In this document: positions 52,022-60,827 of the stretch, piece after piece
Layout: each line of letters starts with the position of its first letter
Position numbering within the stretch: the first letter of the stretch is position 1
Source: Candidatus Pedobacter colombiensis
Lineage (GTDB): Bacteria; Bacteroidota; Bacteroidia; Sphingobacteriales; Sphingobacteriaceae
Length of the DNA stretch: 64,000 nucleotides
Direction of reading: 5' to 3'
Assembly (NCBI GenBank): GCA_029202485.1
Contig: CP119313.1
Coordinates: forward strand, 1,550,001-1,614,000
The notes under the pieces: model-generated
The model's input: the letters and a program-made list of their open reading frames with translations, nothing else
The model's database searches: none
What the model was told of the DNA's origin: nothing
Translations under genes and position numbers: made by a program

Positions 52022-54079
52022 ATGACGAAGAAAAAGGCTCCATTTCTAAACAGAGAGATCAGTTGGTTGTACTTTAATGAACGGGTTTTACAGGAGGCTG
52101 CCGATGATACTGTTCCTTTAATAGAACGAATAAAGTTTTTATCTATCTTCTCTTCTAACCTGGAGGAGTTTTATAGAGTAAGAGTAGCTACGTTAAGTCG
52201 ACTGGCTAATCTTAACGATAAAGCCAAAGCCTTGCTGGGTTTTAACCCTAAAAAAGTATTAAATGAAATCAAAAATATCGTTGTAAAGCAAGAACGTAAG
52301 TTTGAGCAATTATTTAAAGCAACACTGATCAATGAACTGGCCCAAAACCGGATCTTTATATTAAACGATACCCAGTTAAACGTTGCTCGCGGACAATTTG
52401 TAAGAGACCATTTCAGAGATAAAATTCTTTCTAACCTGGTTCCCATCATGATAGATCTGGACAGGCCCTTTCCGGAGCTTAAAAACAGGTATCTGTATTT
52501 TTTTGTACGTCTTTCAAGAAATACAGCCAATAAGAACGAAAAGTATGCACTTATCGAGTTGCCGCCTGATTTGCCCAGATTTTTGGTACTGCCCGAAACG
52601 AATGGCTTAAAATTCATTATCCTTGCCGAAGACATCATCAAATACTGCCTGGACGATATCTTTTATGTTTTCAATTACGACAACATGGAAGCCTATTCCA
52701 TACAGCTTACGCGTGACGCCGAACTGGATATTGATAAAAATGTAAGCGATAAATTTATAGAAGAACTAAAAGCGAGTCTCGATAAACGTAAAAAGGGAAA
52801 GCCTATGCGTTTATTGTACGATACGGAAATGCCTTTTGAAATGCTGACAGTGTTGATCAATAAAATGAAAATTGAGGCCGAAAGTCTTATTCCGGGTAAT
52901 CAGTATCATCGCTTTGGGGATTTTATAGCTTTCCCAAATGTGGGTAGTCCCAATCTGGAATATAAGCCGAATGTACCTCTAAAAGTGCATGGTTTGCACC
53001 GTACCGAAAGTATTTTTAATAAGCTTCAGGAAAAGGATTATTTAATTAATCTACCTTATCAATCATACGATTACATCATTCTTTTCCTTCGCGAGGCAGC
53101 GATTGATCCAAAGGTTACAGAAATCAACATCACCTTGTACAGGTTGGCCGAGAATTCGAGAGTTATCAATGCTTTGATCAATGCCGCTAAAAATGGCAAA
53201 AAGGTCAATTGTTTGGTCGAGCTAAAAGCGCGTTTTGATGAGAGGGCCAATATTGCCTGGACTGGCCGACTAGAGGAAGAGGGTGTAACTGTAAATTATG
53301 GGTTAACAAATTATAAAGTTCACTCTAAAATTTGCCTTGTAAAAAGAATGGAAAAGGGCAGGGCAGTATATTATGCTAATCTGGCGACAGGTAACTTTAA
53401 CGAAAAAACGGCAAGGCTTTATTGCGATCATAGTATTTTTACTGCTAAGAAGGAAATCACCGCTGATCTGGTTAAGCTCTTTAAAGCTTTGAATAAAAAG
53501 ACTGTCATCATGGGATTTAAGCATTTGATTGTTTCACCCCTCGAATCCAGAGATAAGTTTTATCAACTGATAGACCGTGAGATCAAGTTTGCCAAACAAG
53601 GAAAACCGGCCTATATGATCTTAAAAGTAAACAGTCTGGCGGATGAAGGCATTGTTGAAAAGCTGTATGAGGCAAGCAATGCAGGTGTAATCATTAAACT
53701 TATTGTCCGTGGTATTTGTACCCTTGTTCCCGGTATTAAAGATTTTAGTGCCAATATTACGGTCATCAGCATTGTTGATAAGTTTCTGGAACATGCCCGC
53801 GTATTTATTTATGGCAATAATGGCAAGGAAGAAATGTTTCTTTCTTCGGCCGATTTAATGAGCCGTAATTTTGAGCATCGGGTGGAGGTTGGTTTTCCGG
53901 TACTTGATAAAGATGCAAAGCAGGAAATCAGAGACATTATAGAGTTTCAATTACAGGATAATGTAAAAGCAAGGGATATTACCCGCTTAAACAACAATAA
54001 ATACCACAAAAATAACCTGAAAACAAAAATCAGGGCACAGGTACAAACCTACAATTACTTAAAAAATAAACACCACTAA
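52022..54079 (+). CDS. ppk1: Polyphosphate kinase 1
   Basis: Makes polyphosphate from ATP; membrane-associated. 685 residues, family length. N-terminal FLNREISWLYFNERVLQEA, the catalytic phospho-His in TNYKVHSKICLVKR, and RFDERANIAW and SSADLMSRNFEHRVEV in the C domains are diagnostic. It is followed five bases on by ppx, the classic kinase/phosphatase pair. Confidence 0.97.
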   Translation: MTKKKAPFLNREISWLYFNERVLQEAADDTVPLIERIKFLSIFSSNLEEFYRVRVATLSRLANLNDKAKALLGFNPKKVLNEIKNIVVKQERKFEQLFKATLINELAQNRIFILNDTQLNVARGQFVRDHFRDKILSNLVPIMIDLDRPFPELKNRYLYFFVRLSRNTANKNEKYALIELPPDLPRFLVLPETNGLKFIILAEDIIKYCLDDIFYVFNYDNMEAYSIQLTRDAELDIDKNVSDKFIEELKASLDKRKKGKPMRLLYDTEMPFEMLTVLINKMKIEAESLIPGNQYHRFGDFIAFPNVGSPNLEYKPNVPLKVHGLHRTESIFNKLQEKDYLINLPYQSYDYIILFLREAAIDPKVTEINITLYRLAENSRVINALINAAKNGKKVNCLVELKARFDERANIAWTGRLEEEGVTVNYGLTNYKVHSKICLVKRMEKGRAVYYANLATGNFNEKTARLYCDHSIFTAKKEITADLVKLFKALNKKTVIMGFKHLIVSPLESRDKFYQLIDREIKFAKQGKPAYMILKVNSLADEGIVEKLYEASNAGVIIKLIVRGICTLVPGIKDFSANITVISIVDKFLEHARVFIYGNNGKEEMFLSSADLMSRNFEHRVEVGFPVLDKDAKQEIRDIIEFQLQDNVKARDITRLNNNKYHKNNLKTKIRAQVQTYNYLKNKHH

Positions 54080-54084
54080 AGCCA

Positions 54085-54972
54085 ATGTTAAGATACGCTG
54101 CCATAGATATCGGTTCAAATGCGGTTAGATTATTAATTGCTGACATCTCTAAGAATGAAAACGGTTTTTCTTTTAAAAAGAATACCCTCGTTAGGGTTCC
54201 GTTACGATTAGGGGATGATGCTTTTTTAGATCGTCGCATTTCCGATCGTAAAGTTGAAGAGCTACTGAAAACCATGTCAGCCTTTAAAAATCTGATGGAC
54301 GTATACCATGTTTCTGAATACTTGGCTTGTGCCACTTCGGCGATGCGTGAAGCGGAAAATGGTGCCGATATTATTAAACAAGTTAAGCAATTAACTGATG
54401 TAGATCTGGAGATTATCGAGGGTCAAAGGGAAGCCAATATCATTTATGCCAATCACATCGAAGAAAATCTGGATATCAAAAAAAGCTATTTGTACATCGA
54501 TGTTGGTGGGGGTAGTACGGAACTTTCTGTTTTTGTAAACAGGGTGCCGGTTGCTTCTAAATCATTTGACATTGGAACTATACGGATCCTTGATAACAAG
54601 GATAAAGATGAGACCTGGGAGGAGATGAGAAACTGGGTAAAAGAAAACACCAAAGCCTTAAAAAATCTTGCCGGTATTGGTACCGGGGGCAACATCAACA
54701 AACTTTTCCGGATGTCGGACGAGAAGGAGGGGATGCCTTTATCTTTCTTAAAATTAAAATCGCTTTACAACCAGCTCAATTCGCATTCTCTTAAAGAGCG
54801 GATCAGTGTTTTTGGTTTAAATCCAGATCGGGCGGATGTAATTATACCGGCTTGCGAAATTTATATTACGTTATTAAAGTGGACTGGTATCAAGCAGATC
54901 TATGTTCCTAAAGTAGGCCTTGCCGATGGGATCATCAGCCTGCTGATCGAGGAAAATCTTATAGGTAAATAA
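54085..54972 (+). CDS. ppx: Exopolyphosphatase / Ppx-GppA phosphatase
   Basis: Hydrolyses terminal phosphate of polyphosphate, or pppGpp. 295 residues, the short Ppx form without the C-terminal HD extension. The ASKHA-fold motifs are AAIDIGSNAVRLLIADIS and YIDVGGGSTELSV, with TSAMREAENG between them. It overlaps the convergent phosphopantetheinyl transferase gene by 14 bases at the 3' ends. Confidence 0.94.
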   Translation: MLRYAAIDIGSNAVRLLIADISKNENGFSFKKNTLVRVPLRLGDDAFLDRRISDRKVEELLKTMSAFKNLMDVYHVSEYLACATSAMREAENGADIIKQVKQLTDVDLEIIEGQREANIIYANHIEENLDIKKSYLYIDVGGGSTELSVFVNRVPVASKSFDIGTIRILDNKDKDETWEEMRNWVKENTKALKNLAGIGTGGNINKLFRMSDEKEGMPLSFLKLKSLYNQLNSHSLKERISVFGLNPDRADVIIPACEIYITLLKWTGIKQIYVPKVGLADGIISLLIEENLIGK

Positions 54973-55429
54973 GGGCGAGGTAATTGCCATGGTGACTTAC
55001 AGAAGCAGGATTGGTGCTTCTGTACGAGTAGTCTGAATTGTCATAATCACTTATTTTAAGCTGTAAACTGTTTAGTATAGCTGTTTTTGTTGCTGCTATG
55101 GTATGAATGTATGCCCTGGATATGGAGCTTTGCGTGTAATATCTTTTACCTTGGTAAAGCACATCTCCGGTAGCTGTTTTTTGATGTATAATCATGTTGT
55201 TACAGCTGATTAAGGTAGGGGCAAAGGTTATTGTTTTTACTTCCTTTGTATGTGCTTTATAGGCAGACTCTTTCATTGTCCACATTAACCATACCATTAG
55301 ATCCGGGTCTTTTGCGATGTGGATCAGAAAACGCTCGGCTACGGTGAATATTTTCTCCAGGTACCCTGTCCTTTTCCAGTTGCTTTCTTTTGAGGCCTGG
55401 CTCAAATCAACAATGTCATTCCCTACCAA
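54959..55429 (-). CDS. 4'-phosphopantetheinyl transferase (AcpS-like)
   Basis: Activates carrier proteins by attaching the CoA pantetheine arm; 156 residues. GNDIVDLS (residues 3-10) and WTMKESAYKAH (50-60) are the Mg and CoA motifs. Last gene of the polyketide operon, overlapping the ACP gene by 14 bases, so it probably modifies that ACP. It differs from a housekeeping AcpS by a longer, Ser/Tyr-rich C-terminus (SHHGNYLALIYL). Confidence 0.9.
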   Translation of the reverse strand: MVGNDIVDLSQASKESNWKRTGYLEKIFTVAERFLIHIAKDPDLMVWLMWTMKESAYKAHTKEVKTITFAPTLISCNNMIIHQKTATGDVLYQGKRYYTQSSISRAYIHTIAATKTAILNSLQLKISDYDNSDYSYRSTNPASVSHHGNYLALIYL

Positions 55430-55679
55430 GTGCTTTCAGTTTATCTTCGATAATTGATATGGTTGCATTTACATTTAGCATTCGCGCCATCTCCAAATTA
55501 TCAATTTCAATGTCAAACTCTTCTTCCACATCCAAAATTACATCTACCAGGTTGGCTGAATTAATTTTAAGGTCTTTAATGAAATCTGTTGACGGACTAA
55601 TGGTTGTTAAAGCTTCTTTGTCATGGGTATAAGGAGCAACAATTTCTTTCAATTTTGCTACGAGTTCTTCTCTCTCCAT
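55416..55679 (-). CDS. Acyl carrier protein of the polyketide operon
   Basis: Carrier protein of 87 residues from ATG at 55679, directly after the ketosynthase stop (one base between). It has the ACP four-helix pattern with FIKDLKINSANLVDVILDVE; Ser41 is the pantetheine site, but the conserved Asp before it is Asn40. VEEEFDIEID is typical. An upstream in-frame ATG at 55727 adds 16 residues overlapping the ketosynthase and is less likely. Confidence 0.9.
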   Translation of the reverse strand: MEREELVAKLKEIVAPYTHDKEALTTISPSTDFIKDLKINSANLVDVILDVEEEFDIEIDNLEMARMLNVNATISIIEDKLKALGRE

Positions 55680-55680
55680 T

Positions 55681-56949
55681 TTAGTACTTTTTAAAGATAA
55701 TGCAGGCGTTAACATCACCAAAACCAAAGCTTGCTTTAGCTAATATATCAATGTTTTGATGAATTATTTGCTGTGAACACTTATTTTTATTTATCAGTTG
55801 AGCTATTTCAGGGTTTAGGTCTTCGCAATTTACCGAAGGGAAAATAAAGCCATGTTGTAACTGCAATACCGATGCTATACATTCAATGCTTCCGGCAGCA
55901 CTTAAACAGTGCCCAATCATTGCTTTTAAGCTGTTGACGTAGGGAAAATTTTTAGCATTGCGATTTAAGGCAGCGGCCCAATTTTGTATTTCGAGTGCAT
56001 CTTTACTTGTGGCCGTAAGGTGCCCGTTAATGACATCTACAGCATCAGCAGTGATGCCAGAGCTGTGTAATGCAGCTTGTATACAACGTTGCACAGCAAC
56101 CGCATTCGGCGCTGTCATGCTACCGCTGCCCCGCTGTCCGCCCGAATTGATATTGCCTCCTAATATTTCTGCATAGATATTGGCTCCTCGGGCCAGGGCA
56201 CTATCCAGCGACTCTAAGACTAAAGCTCCTGCGCCACTGCCCGGTACAAAGCCACTGGCGCTGGCACTCATTGGTCTTGATCCCTTTTCAGGTTCGTGGT
56301 TGTGTTTAAATGTACAAACTTTCATGGCATCAAAGCCACCCCATATATAAGGGCCACTGTCACTTGTGCTGCCTGCAAGCATTCTGGTTGCCTGACCGCT
56401 TTTAATGCGGTCATAAGCCATTAAAATGCTTTCAGCACCCGTTGTACAGGCCGATGAGTTGCTGCTTACCTGGTTACCCAGGCCAAGCTTACCACCCAGG
56501 TAAGCACTAATGCCGCTGACCATGGTTTGTACCACCACTGTACTGCCCAATTTGCGTACCTGCAGGTCGTCAACTTTGTAAATGGCCTCCCTAAATTTGT
56601 CAATGCCCGACGTGCCGGTGCCAAATATGGTTCCGCTTTCCCAGTCGGCATCATCTGCATTGGAGATTGGCAGGTTGGCATCCTGCCAGGCATCCATGCC
56701 GGCGATAATTCCATACAGGATTCCACTACTGTTAAAATTTCTGCGTTCTAAATCGGTTAGATATTTGGCAATCAGCTCATCGGATAGTTTCGGTTTTCCT
56801 GCAATCTGGCAGGAAAACTGTAGTCTTTCTAATTCCGGATCGTGTTTAATACCCGATACGCCTTGTTTAATAGCTTTCGTAAATGCAGTTAAGCCAACTC
56901 CATTTGGTGCTACAACACCCATACCGGTTATGACTACACGTTTAGCCAT
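55681..56949 (-). CDS. Beta-ketoacyl synthase of the polyketide operon
   Basis: FabF/FabB-like condensing enzyme of 422 residues. The triad is intact: Cys168 in SNSSACTTGAES, His310 in VINGHLTATSKDALE and His347 in LKAMIGHCLSAAG, with Lys342. The second motif reads NGHLT where FabF has NAHGT, and the overall sequence differs clearly from the housekeeping FabF at 27951-29204, so a specialised chain is likely. It overlaps the FabZ-like gene by 8 bases. No ketoreductase or malonyl transferase is encoded in the operon. Confidence 0.92.
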   Translation of the reverse strand: MAKRVVITGMGVVAPNGVGLTAFTKAIKQGVSGIKHDPELERLQFSCQIAGKPKLSDELIAKYLTDLERRNFNSSGILYGIIAGMDAWQDANLPISNADDADWESGTIFGTGTSGIDKFREAIYKVDDLQVRKLGSTVVVQTMVSGISAYLGGKLGLGNQVSSNSSACTTGAESILMAYDRIKSGQATRMLAGSTSDSGPYIWGGFDAMKVCTFKHNHEPEKGSRPMSASASGFVPGSGAGALVLESLDSALARGANIYAEILGGNINSGGQRGSGSMTAPNAVAVQRCIQAALHSSGITADAVDVINGHLTATSKDALEIQNWAAALNRNAKNFPYVNSLKAMIGHCLSAAGSIECIASVLQLQHGFIFPSVNCEDLNPEIAQLINKNKCSQQIIHQNIDILAKASFGFGDVNACIIFKKY

Positions 56950-57388
56950 TCATTTTATTGGTTACCATTCCGGCAATTGTCCCTTTGCAAACTACTTCTC
57001 CGGCCGCATTGGTCATTTGTACTGTACAATTCAGCTTTTTAAAACGGAAATATACTTTTTGTGCGGTTACCGTTACTTTTTCTCCCGGAAAAACAGGTTT
57101 CATAAAATCTATAGCCGTTGATGTTAGCATCACATGGCCGGGCATACCACCCTCAGCACTTCCTGATAAATATATACCCAGACAAACCAAACCAATTTGG
57201 GCCATGGTTTCGGTTAAAATTACACCTGGTGTTACGGGATGGTCTTTAAAATGACCTTTATAAAAATCAAGATCTGCATCGAAAGTGTAAGAGCCTTTAA
57301 CACCGTTTTCGTCAATCTCTTCCAGGTCATCTACAAATAAAAATGGTTTCGTGTAAGGTAAGTGCGCTAAGATCTCTGTTTTGTTCAT
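56942..57388 (-). CDS. FabZ-like hotdog dehydratase
   Basis: 3-hydroxyacyl-ACP dehydratase fold of 148 residues. The active site resembles FabZ: His in FYKGHFKDHPVTPGVIL and Glu in LTETMAQIGLV. It overlaps the ketosynthase gene and is 76 bases downstream of the type III PKS gene, the largest gap in the operon. It would remove water from hydroxyacyl-ACP made with a borrowed ketoreductase, or act as a thioesterase-like hotdog. Confidence 0.88.
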   Translation of the reverse strand: MNKTEILAHLPYTKPFLFVDDLEEIDENGVKGSYTFDADLDFYKGHFKDHPVTPGVILTETMAQIGLVCLGIYLSGSAEGGMPGHVMLTSTAIDFMKPVFPGEKVTVTAQKVYFRFKKLNCTVQMTNAAGEVVCKGTIAGMVTNKMNG

Positions 57389-57464
57389 GTTAAAATTATT
57401 GTTGTTCTTAAATTATTACTTTTAAAATTTATTCTTGTTGTATTGTCGTTTGATAATAAAAAGT

Positions 57465-58517
57465 TTACCATTTCAATAATACTCTTTGCGCCGAAAACCC
57501 TGGTCCAAAGCTCAGCATCAGACCTAGCTCTCCAGTTCCCAGTGGCTCCTCCATATAGCGCTCCAGTACGTACAATACCGTTGCGCTCGACATATTTCCG
57601 TATTCCCTTAAAATGTTTTTAGTCTCGTTTATATTTTTGCCTAATTTACCAAATAACACTTCAACTGTGTCAATAATTTTCTTTCCACCTGGATGAAATA
57701 TTAAATGATTAATATTTTCAATCTTCAATCCTTTTTTTTCCAAAAAAGGGTGGATGATATCCGGGAAGTGCTCTTGAATATTTTCGGGTACTGATACATC
57801 TAGTACCATTTGCAGGCCCCCGTTGGTTAAGTTAAAGCCCATCATCGGTATGGCATTATAAAAATGATACATTTCTTCAGCAATGATTTCCGGACCCTCA
57901 TCTTTTTCTTCGGAGGAGAGCAAAACACATGCAGCTCCATCTCCAAAAATCGCTGCACTTACTATGTTAACCATCGAAAAATCATCAAGCTGAAAAGTAG
58001 CCGTAGGTGATTCTACGGCAATAACAGCGGCGCGTTTGCCTGGATTTGCTTTTAAAAAGTTTTTGGCATAGATGATCCCTGAAACTCCTGCTGCGCAGCC
58101 CATCTCTGTTACCGGAAGCCGTACAATGTCTTGTCGTAGGTTTAAAGCATTGATCAGGTAAGCATCCATGGAAGGAATCATGATGCCTGTACAGCTTACC
58201 GTAATGATATAATCTAGTTCGTGTGGCTGCCATCCTGCTTTTTCCATAGCTTGTTGCAGGCAGGAGGTCCCCAATTTAATTCCTTCTCTGATGTAAATGT
58301 TGTTTTTTTCTTCAAATGAGGACTGGCGAAATACCTCCTCCGGTGGCATGATGGAATACCTTTTATCGACGGCCGCCTGCTCAAATATTTTTTTTACTTT
58401 TTTTATAAAACGAGGCTCCTGATCTTTTAACCAGATATCCAGATAGGGAAGTATATCTGCTGTACTTCTCGAATATTGCGGGGTCAGTTTGGAAACAGTC
58501 TTGATTTTTACGCTCAT
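57465..58517 (-). CDS. Type III polyketide synthase (chalcone synthase family)
   Basis: Homodimeric condensing enzyme that extends an acyl starter with malonyl-CoA and cyclises the product; 350 residues. The Cys-His-Asn triad is present: Cys141 in VTEMGCAAGVSG, His275 in LIFHPGGKK and Asn308 in YGNMSSAT, with the GDGAA loop and the C-terminal GPGFSAQ. The start is ATG at 58517, which overlaps the methyltransferase stop as ATGA; a frame back to 58559 only adds 14 residues inside that gene. Bacterial relatives make alkylresorcinols or alkylpyrones from long acyl starters. Confidence 0.95.
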   Translation of the reverse strand: MSVKIKTVSKLTPQYSRSTADILPYLDIWLKDQEPRFIKKVKKIFEQAAVDKRYSIMPPEEVFRQSSFEEKNNIYIREGIKLGTSCLQQAMEKAGWQPHELDYIITVSCTGIMIPSMDAYLINALNLRQDIVRLPVTEMGCAAGVSGIIYAKNFLKANPGKRAAVIAVESPTATFQLDDFSMVNIVSAAIFGDGAACVLLSSEEKDEGPEIIAEEMYHFYNAIPMMGFNLTNGGLQMVLDVSVPENIQEHFPDIIHPFLEKKGLKIENINHLIFHPGGKKIIDTVEVLFGKLGKNINETKNILREYGNMSSATVLYVLERYMEEPLGTGELGLMLSFGPGFSAQRVLLKW

Positions 58518-59230
58518 ATCGTCCGGATTATCCATTGGTAACGGAACGCCCATTTCCATTTAAGGACGTAATTGTTAAAGCTTAACTGTTTAGAAAAGTC
58601 GTGGAGTTCCTGTCTTTTAAAACCTCTTAATATAGATACCAATCCGTCATTCCGCGACATATGATTGAGTCTGAAAACAAAACAAAGGGCTGTAAAAAGG
58701 TAATAAGCCAGTACATTTCTGTGCAGATCATTTACCACAATTCCCAATGCCGATTGTTCTTTTAAGCCACTCATAAGTGTTTTGATCTCGTCATCTTTAA
58801 AATGATGTAATGTCAAAGTACAAAGGATAACATCATAAAGCCTTTCTTGTTTAATTTCTTCGAAAATATTTGCGCACACATAACTGATATCTGGATAATT
58901 GGCCGATAATTGTTCTGCATGCTTAATGGTAAAATAGTTGGCGTCCATCCCAACCAGTTTCAAGTTCAGCTTTTTTTTTCTGGCATAGTTTGATAAGGCC
59001 CTTAACATATCACCGTTTCCACAACCTACATCCAAAATGGTGATTTCAACTGTATCCGATGATTTAGATTTAAGCAACCATTCTACTCCTTGCAAGGTAA
59101 CTTTGTTACCGCCCAATAACCTATTTATGCTGGCAATTTTGTCTAGCGCTTTTCTTAATACTTCTCCTTCCAATAAAAAGTCGTCCATCAATTCAGGATC
59201 ATCGCTTCTGCGGCTGGTATCTACTAACAT
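58514..59230 (-). CDS. Class I SAM-dependent methyltransferase
   Basis: Methyltransferase of 238 residues with motif I EITILDVGCGNGDMLRAL (about residues 62-80), an acidic residue after the next strand (VGMDANYF) and DVILCTLTLHHF. The C-terminal part has extra hydrophobic helices (AYYLFTALCFVFRL), which suits a lipid-like substrate. It overlaps both neighbours (7 and 4 bases). By position it probably methylates the type III PKS product. Confidence 0.92.
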   Translation of the reverse strand: MLVDTSRRSDDPELMDDFLLEGEVLRKALDKIASINRLLGGNKVTLQGVEWLLKSKSSDTVEITILDVGCGNGDMLRALSNYARKKKLNLKLVGMDANYFTIKHAEQLSANYPDISYVCANIFEEIKQERLYDVILCTLTLHHFKDDEIKTLMSGLKEQSALGIVVNDLHRNVLAYYLFTALCFVFRLNHMSRNDGLVSILRGFKRQELHDFSKQLSFNNYVLKWKWAFRYQWIIRTI

Positions 59231-60363
59231 ACGATAGGTTTTCCATGTGTCATTTTAACGATTAGAGGTAGCGCCGAGGGGAAGCTAATCAATAGACGCT
59301 GCATTGGCCCAAAAAGTTTTTCTTTTCTGATCATTTCTGATAAAAAATTACCCATCAGCAGACGTTTTTTAAAGTGGCGGTTCCATGCCTTCACATATTC
59401 TTGTTCCAGTAAAGTCCTGTTAGGGATATTACCATTTAAGTAATTTATGGTAAGCTCTGCACAAAATTTTGCACTGTGAATAGCCATTGCCATGCCATTA
59501 CCGCAAAGTGGATGGATCAAGCCTGCAGAATCGCCAATCATTAAAGCGTGTTCATATATCGCTTCTTTTTTCTCAAATGAAATTTGGCTTATGGTAAGTG
59601 GATGCTCGAATAGCGAAGTGCTATTGTCAAATATTTTATGTAGATGTGGGTTTTTACAAAGCACATTTTCCTGGAAATCATGGAGGTTTTTATAGGCTTT
59701 AAAACTATTGTAATCTGCCAGGTAGCATATATTGATGCGATTGTGTTCTACTTTTGATACGCCACAATAGCCGCCCTTAAAATTATGAAGCGCTACCAGA
59801 TCGTCAGGAAAATCGCCATTATAATGGGCTTTTACAGCCAGCCATGGGGATTTTTTTAATATAAAAGGACGGGCGAGTTTCTGATCTATAGCCGACCTTT
59901 TTCCATAGGCTCCGATTACAATATCGCTGTTTAGCACACCATGAGTATCAGTGTTTACTTCAAATTTATTGTTGTTAAAAGTAATGTCAGTAACACGATC
60001 TGTAATTAGAGTACATCCATTTTGCAGGGCCTTTTTGTATAGTAAATTGTCCAGTTCAAACCGGCTTAAACCAAAACCACCCAAGGGTAAATCGCAGGCA
60101 ATGATTTTACCCGAATTTGATGAGATAATGAGTTTTTTGATGAGGGGTGGATCTAGTGTCAATGGATCTGCATCCAGCCATTGTAAATAGGGTAGTACTT
60201 CATTAGAGATGTATTCGCCACATACTTTATGGTGTGGATAAGTGCTTTTTTCGATTAAAGTAACTTCAAAACCTGCTTTTCGTAAATGGAGTGCACAGGC
60301 TAGTCCGGCCAAGCCTCCTCCCACAATTATGATAACATTTTTATATCCGGGGGTTTCTATCAT
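59224..60363 (-). CDS. FAD-dependent oxidoreductase (geranylgeranyl reductase / PHBH-like)
   Basis: Flavoprotein of 379 residues, first gene of the operon. The dinucleotide site is VIIIVGGGLAGLACALHLRK, with EYIS near residue 52 and a second FAD motif MIGDSAGLIHPLCGNGMAMA. The fold is shared by aromatic hydroxylases and polyprenyl reductases; the sequence does not say which. In the Streptomyces griseus srs cluster an FAD hydroxylase and a methyltransferase tailor a type III PKS lipid, so oxidation of the phenolic ring is the favoured reading. Promoter is presumed upstream of 60363 but no strong box was seen. Confidence 0.9.
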   Translation of the reverse strand: MIETPGYKNVIIIVGGGLAGLACALHLRKAGFEVTLIEKSTYPHHKVCGEYISNEVLPYLQWLDADPLTLDPPLIKKLIISSNSGKIIACDLPLGGFGLSRFELDNLLYKKALQNGCTLITDRVTDITFNNNKFEVNTDTHGVLNSDIVIGAYGKRSAIDQKLARPFILKKSPWLAVKAHYNGDFPDDLVALHNFKGGYCGVSKVEHNRINICYLADYNSFKAYKNLHDFQENVLCKNPHLHKIFDNSTSLFEHPLTISQISFEKKEAIYEHALMIGDSAGLIHPLCGNGMAMAIHSAKFCAELTINYLNGNIPNRTLLEQEYVKAWNRHFKKRLLMGNFLSEMIRKEKLFGPMQRLLISFPSALPLIVKMTHGKPIVC

Positions 60364-60459
60364 ATCAAAGAAACATTTATTTCTATGTTCTGTTTTATCC
60401 TTTGTAAATATTTTATCGCAAAAATTACTACATGTGGTTATTTTTAAAAATTAATTAAT

Positions 60460-60467
60460 TACATTTG
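60460..60467 (+). promoter_or_regulatory. -7 box for the coiled-coil gene
   Basis: TACATTTG matches TAnnTTTG and lies 18 bases before the ATG at 60486. The -33 element is not clear. The 122 bases between divergent starts must also hold the polyketide operon promoter. Confidence 0.45.
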
Positions 60468-60485
60468 TTTAGTGTAAAGATAATT

Positions 60486-60827
60486 ATGAAAGAATTAATA
60501 GAAATACTTCAGCGAATAGAAGGGAGACTAGATCGGATGGATGAAAGATTCGATCGAATCGAAGGCAGACTGGATAGGATAGAGGAAAGGCTTGATCGGA
60601 TCGAAGCAAGACTAGATCGGATAGAGGAAAGGCTTGATTTGGTAGAAGCAAGACTAGATCGGATAGAGGAAAGACTTGATGTGGTAGAGGCAAGATTGGA
60701 TGATCTTTCTCTAAAAGCTACAGAAGTATCCGGTAATGTTACAAATATATTCTCTACACTGGAAAAAATAAATATTACAACTCATTACGAAGCTGAATTT
60801 AAGAATTTAAAAATCATAACACCTTAA
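60486..60827 (+). CDS. Heptad-repeat coiled-coil protein
   Basis: Protein of 113 residues from ATG at 60486; a longer frame from TTG at 60465 begins within the promoter box. Residues 14-76 are nine consecutive heptads of the form RLDRIEE/RLDLVEA, a near-perfect amphipathic coil with charged flanks, followed by about 37 residues with no recognised domain. Length and composition recall small structural or tail-fibre-like coils. Function unknown. Its last 21 bases overlap the convergent PorP/SprF gene. Confidence 0.75.
   Translation: MKELIEILQRIEGRLDRMDERFDRIEGRLDRIEERLDRIEARLDRIEERLDLVEARLDRIEERLDVVEARLDDLSLKATEVSGNVTNIFSTLEKINITTHYEAEFKNLKIITP
60525..60713 (+). repeat. Nine tandem 21-base repeats
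   Basis: Nine in-frame 21-base units encode the heptads of the coiled-coil protein. Several units are nearly identical (AGACTAGATCGGATAGAGGA type), and pairs of units alternate EE and EA endings, giving a 42-base higher period. This is the structure expected from recent slippage or unequal exchange. Confidence 0.85.

Noticed and set aside
56582..57121. 179-codon plus-strand frame opposite the ketosynthase and FabZ-like genes
   Set aside because: Antisense shadow of two genes with intact catalytic motifs; no domain of its own.
58517..58559. Longer N-terminus for the type III PKS
   Set aside because: The ATGA overlap at 58517 is a classic coupled start, and the extra residues fall inside the methyltransferase gene.
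54959..60363. Flexirubin or aryl polyene cluster
   Set aside because: There is a ketosynthase, ACP and dehydratase, but no chain length factor, ketoreductase, DarA/DarB-type or ammonia-lyase gene, and the core enzyme is a type III PKS.
60525..60713. CRISPR array
   Set aside because: The 21-base repeats are contiguous, in frame and coding, with no spacers.
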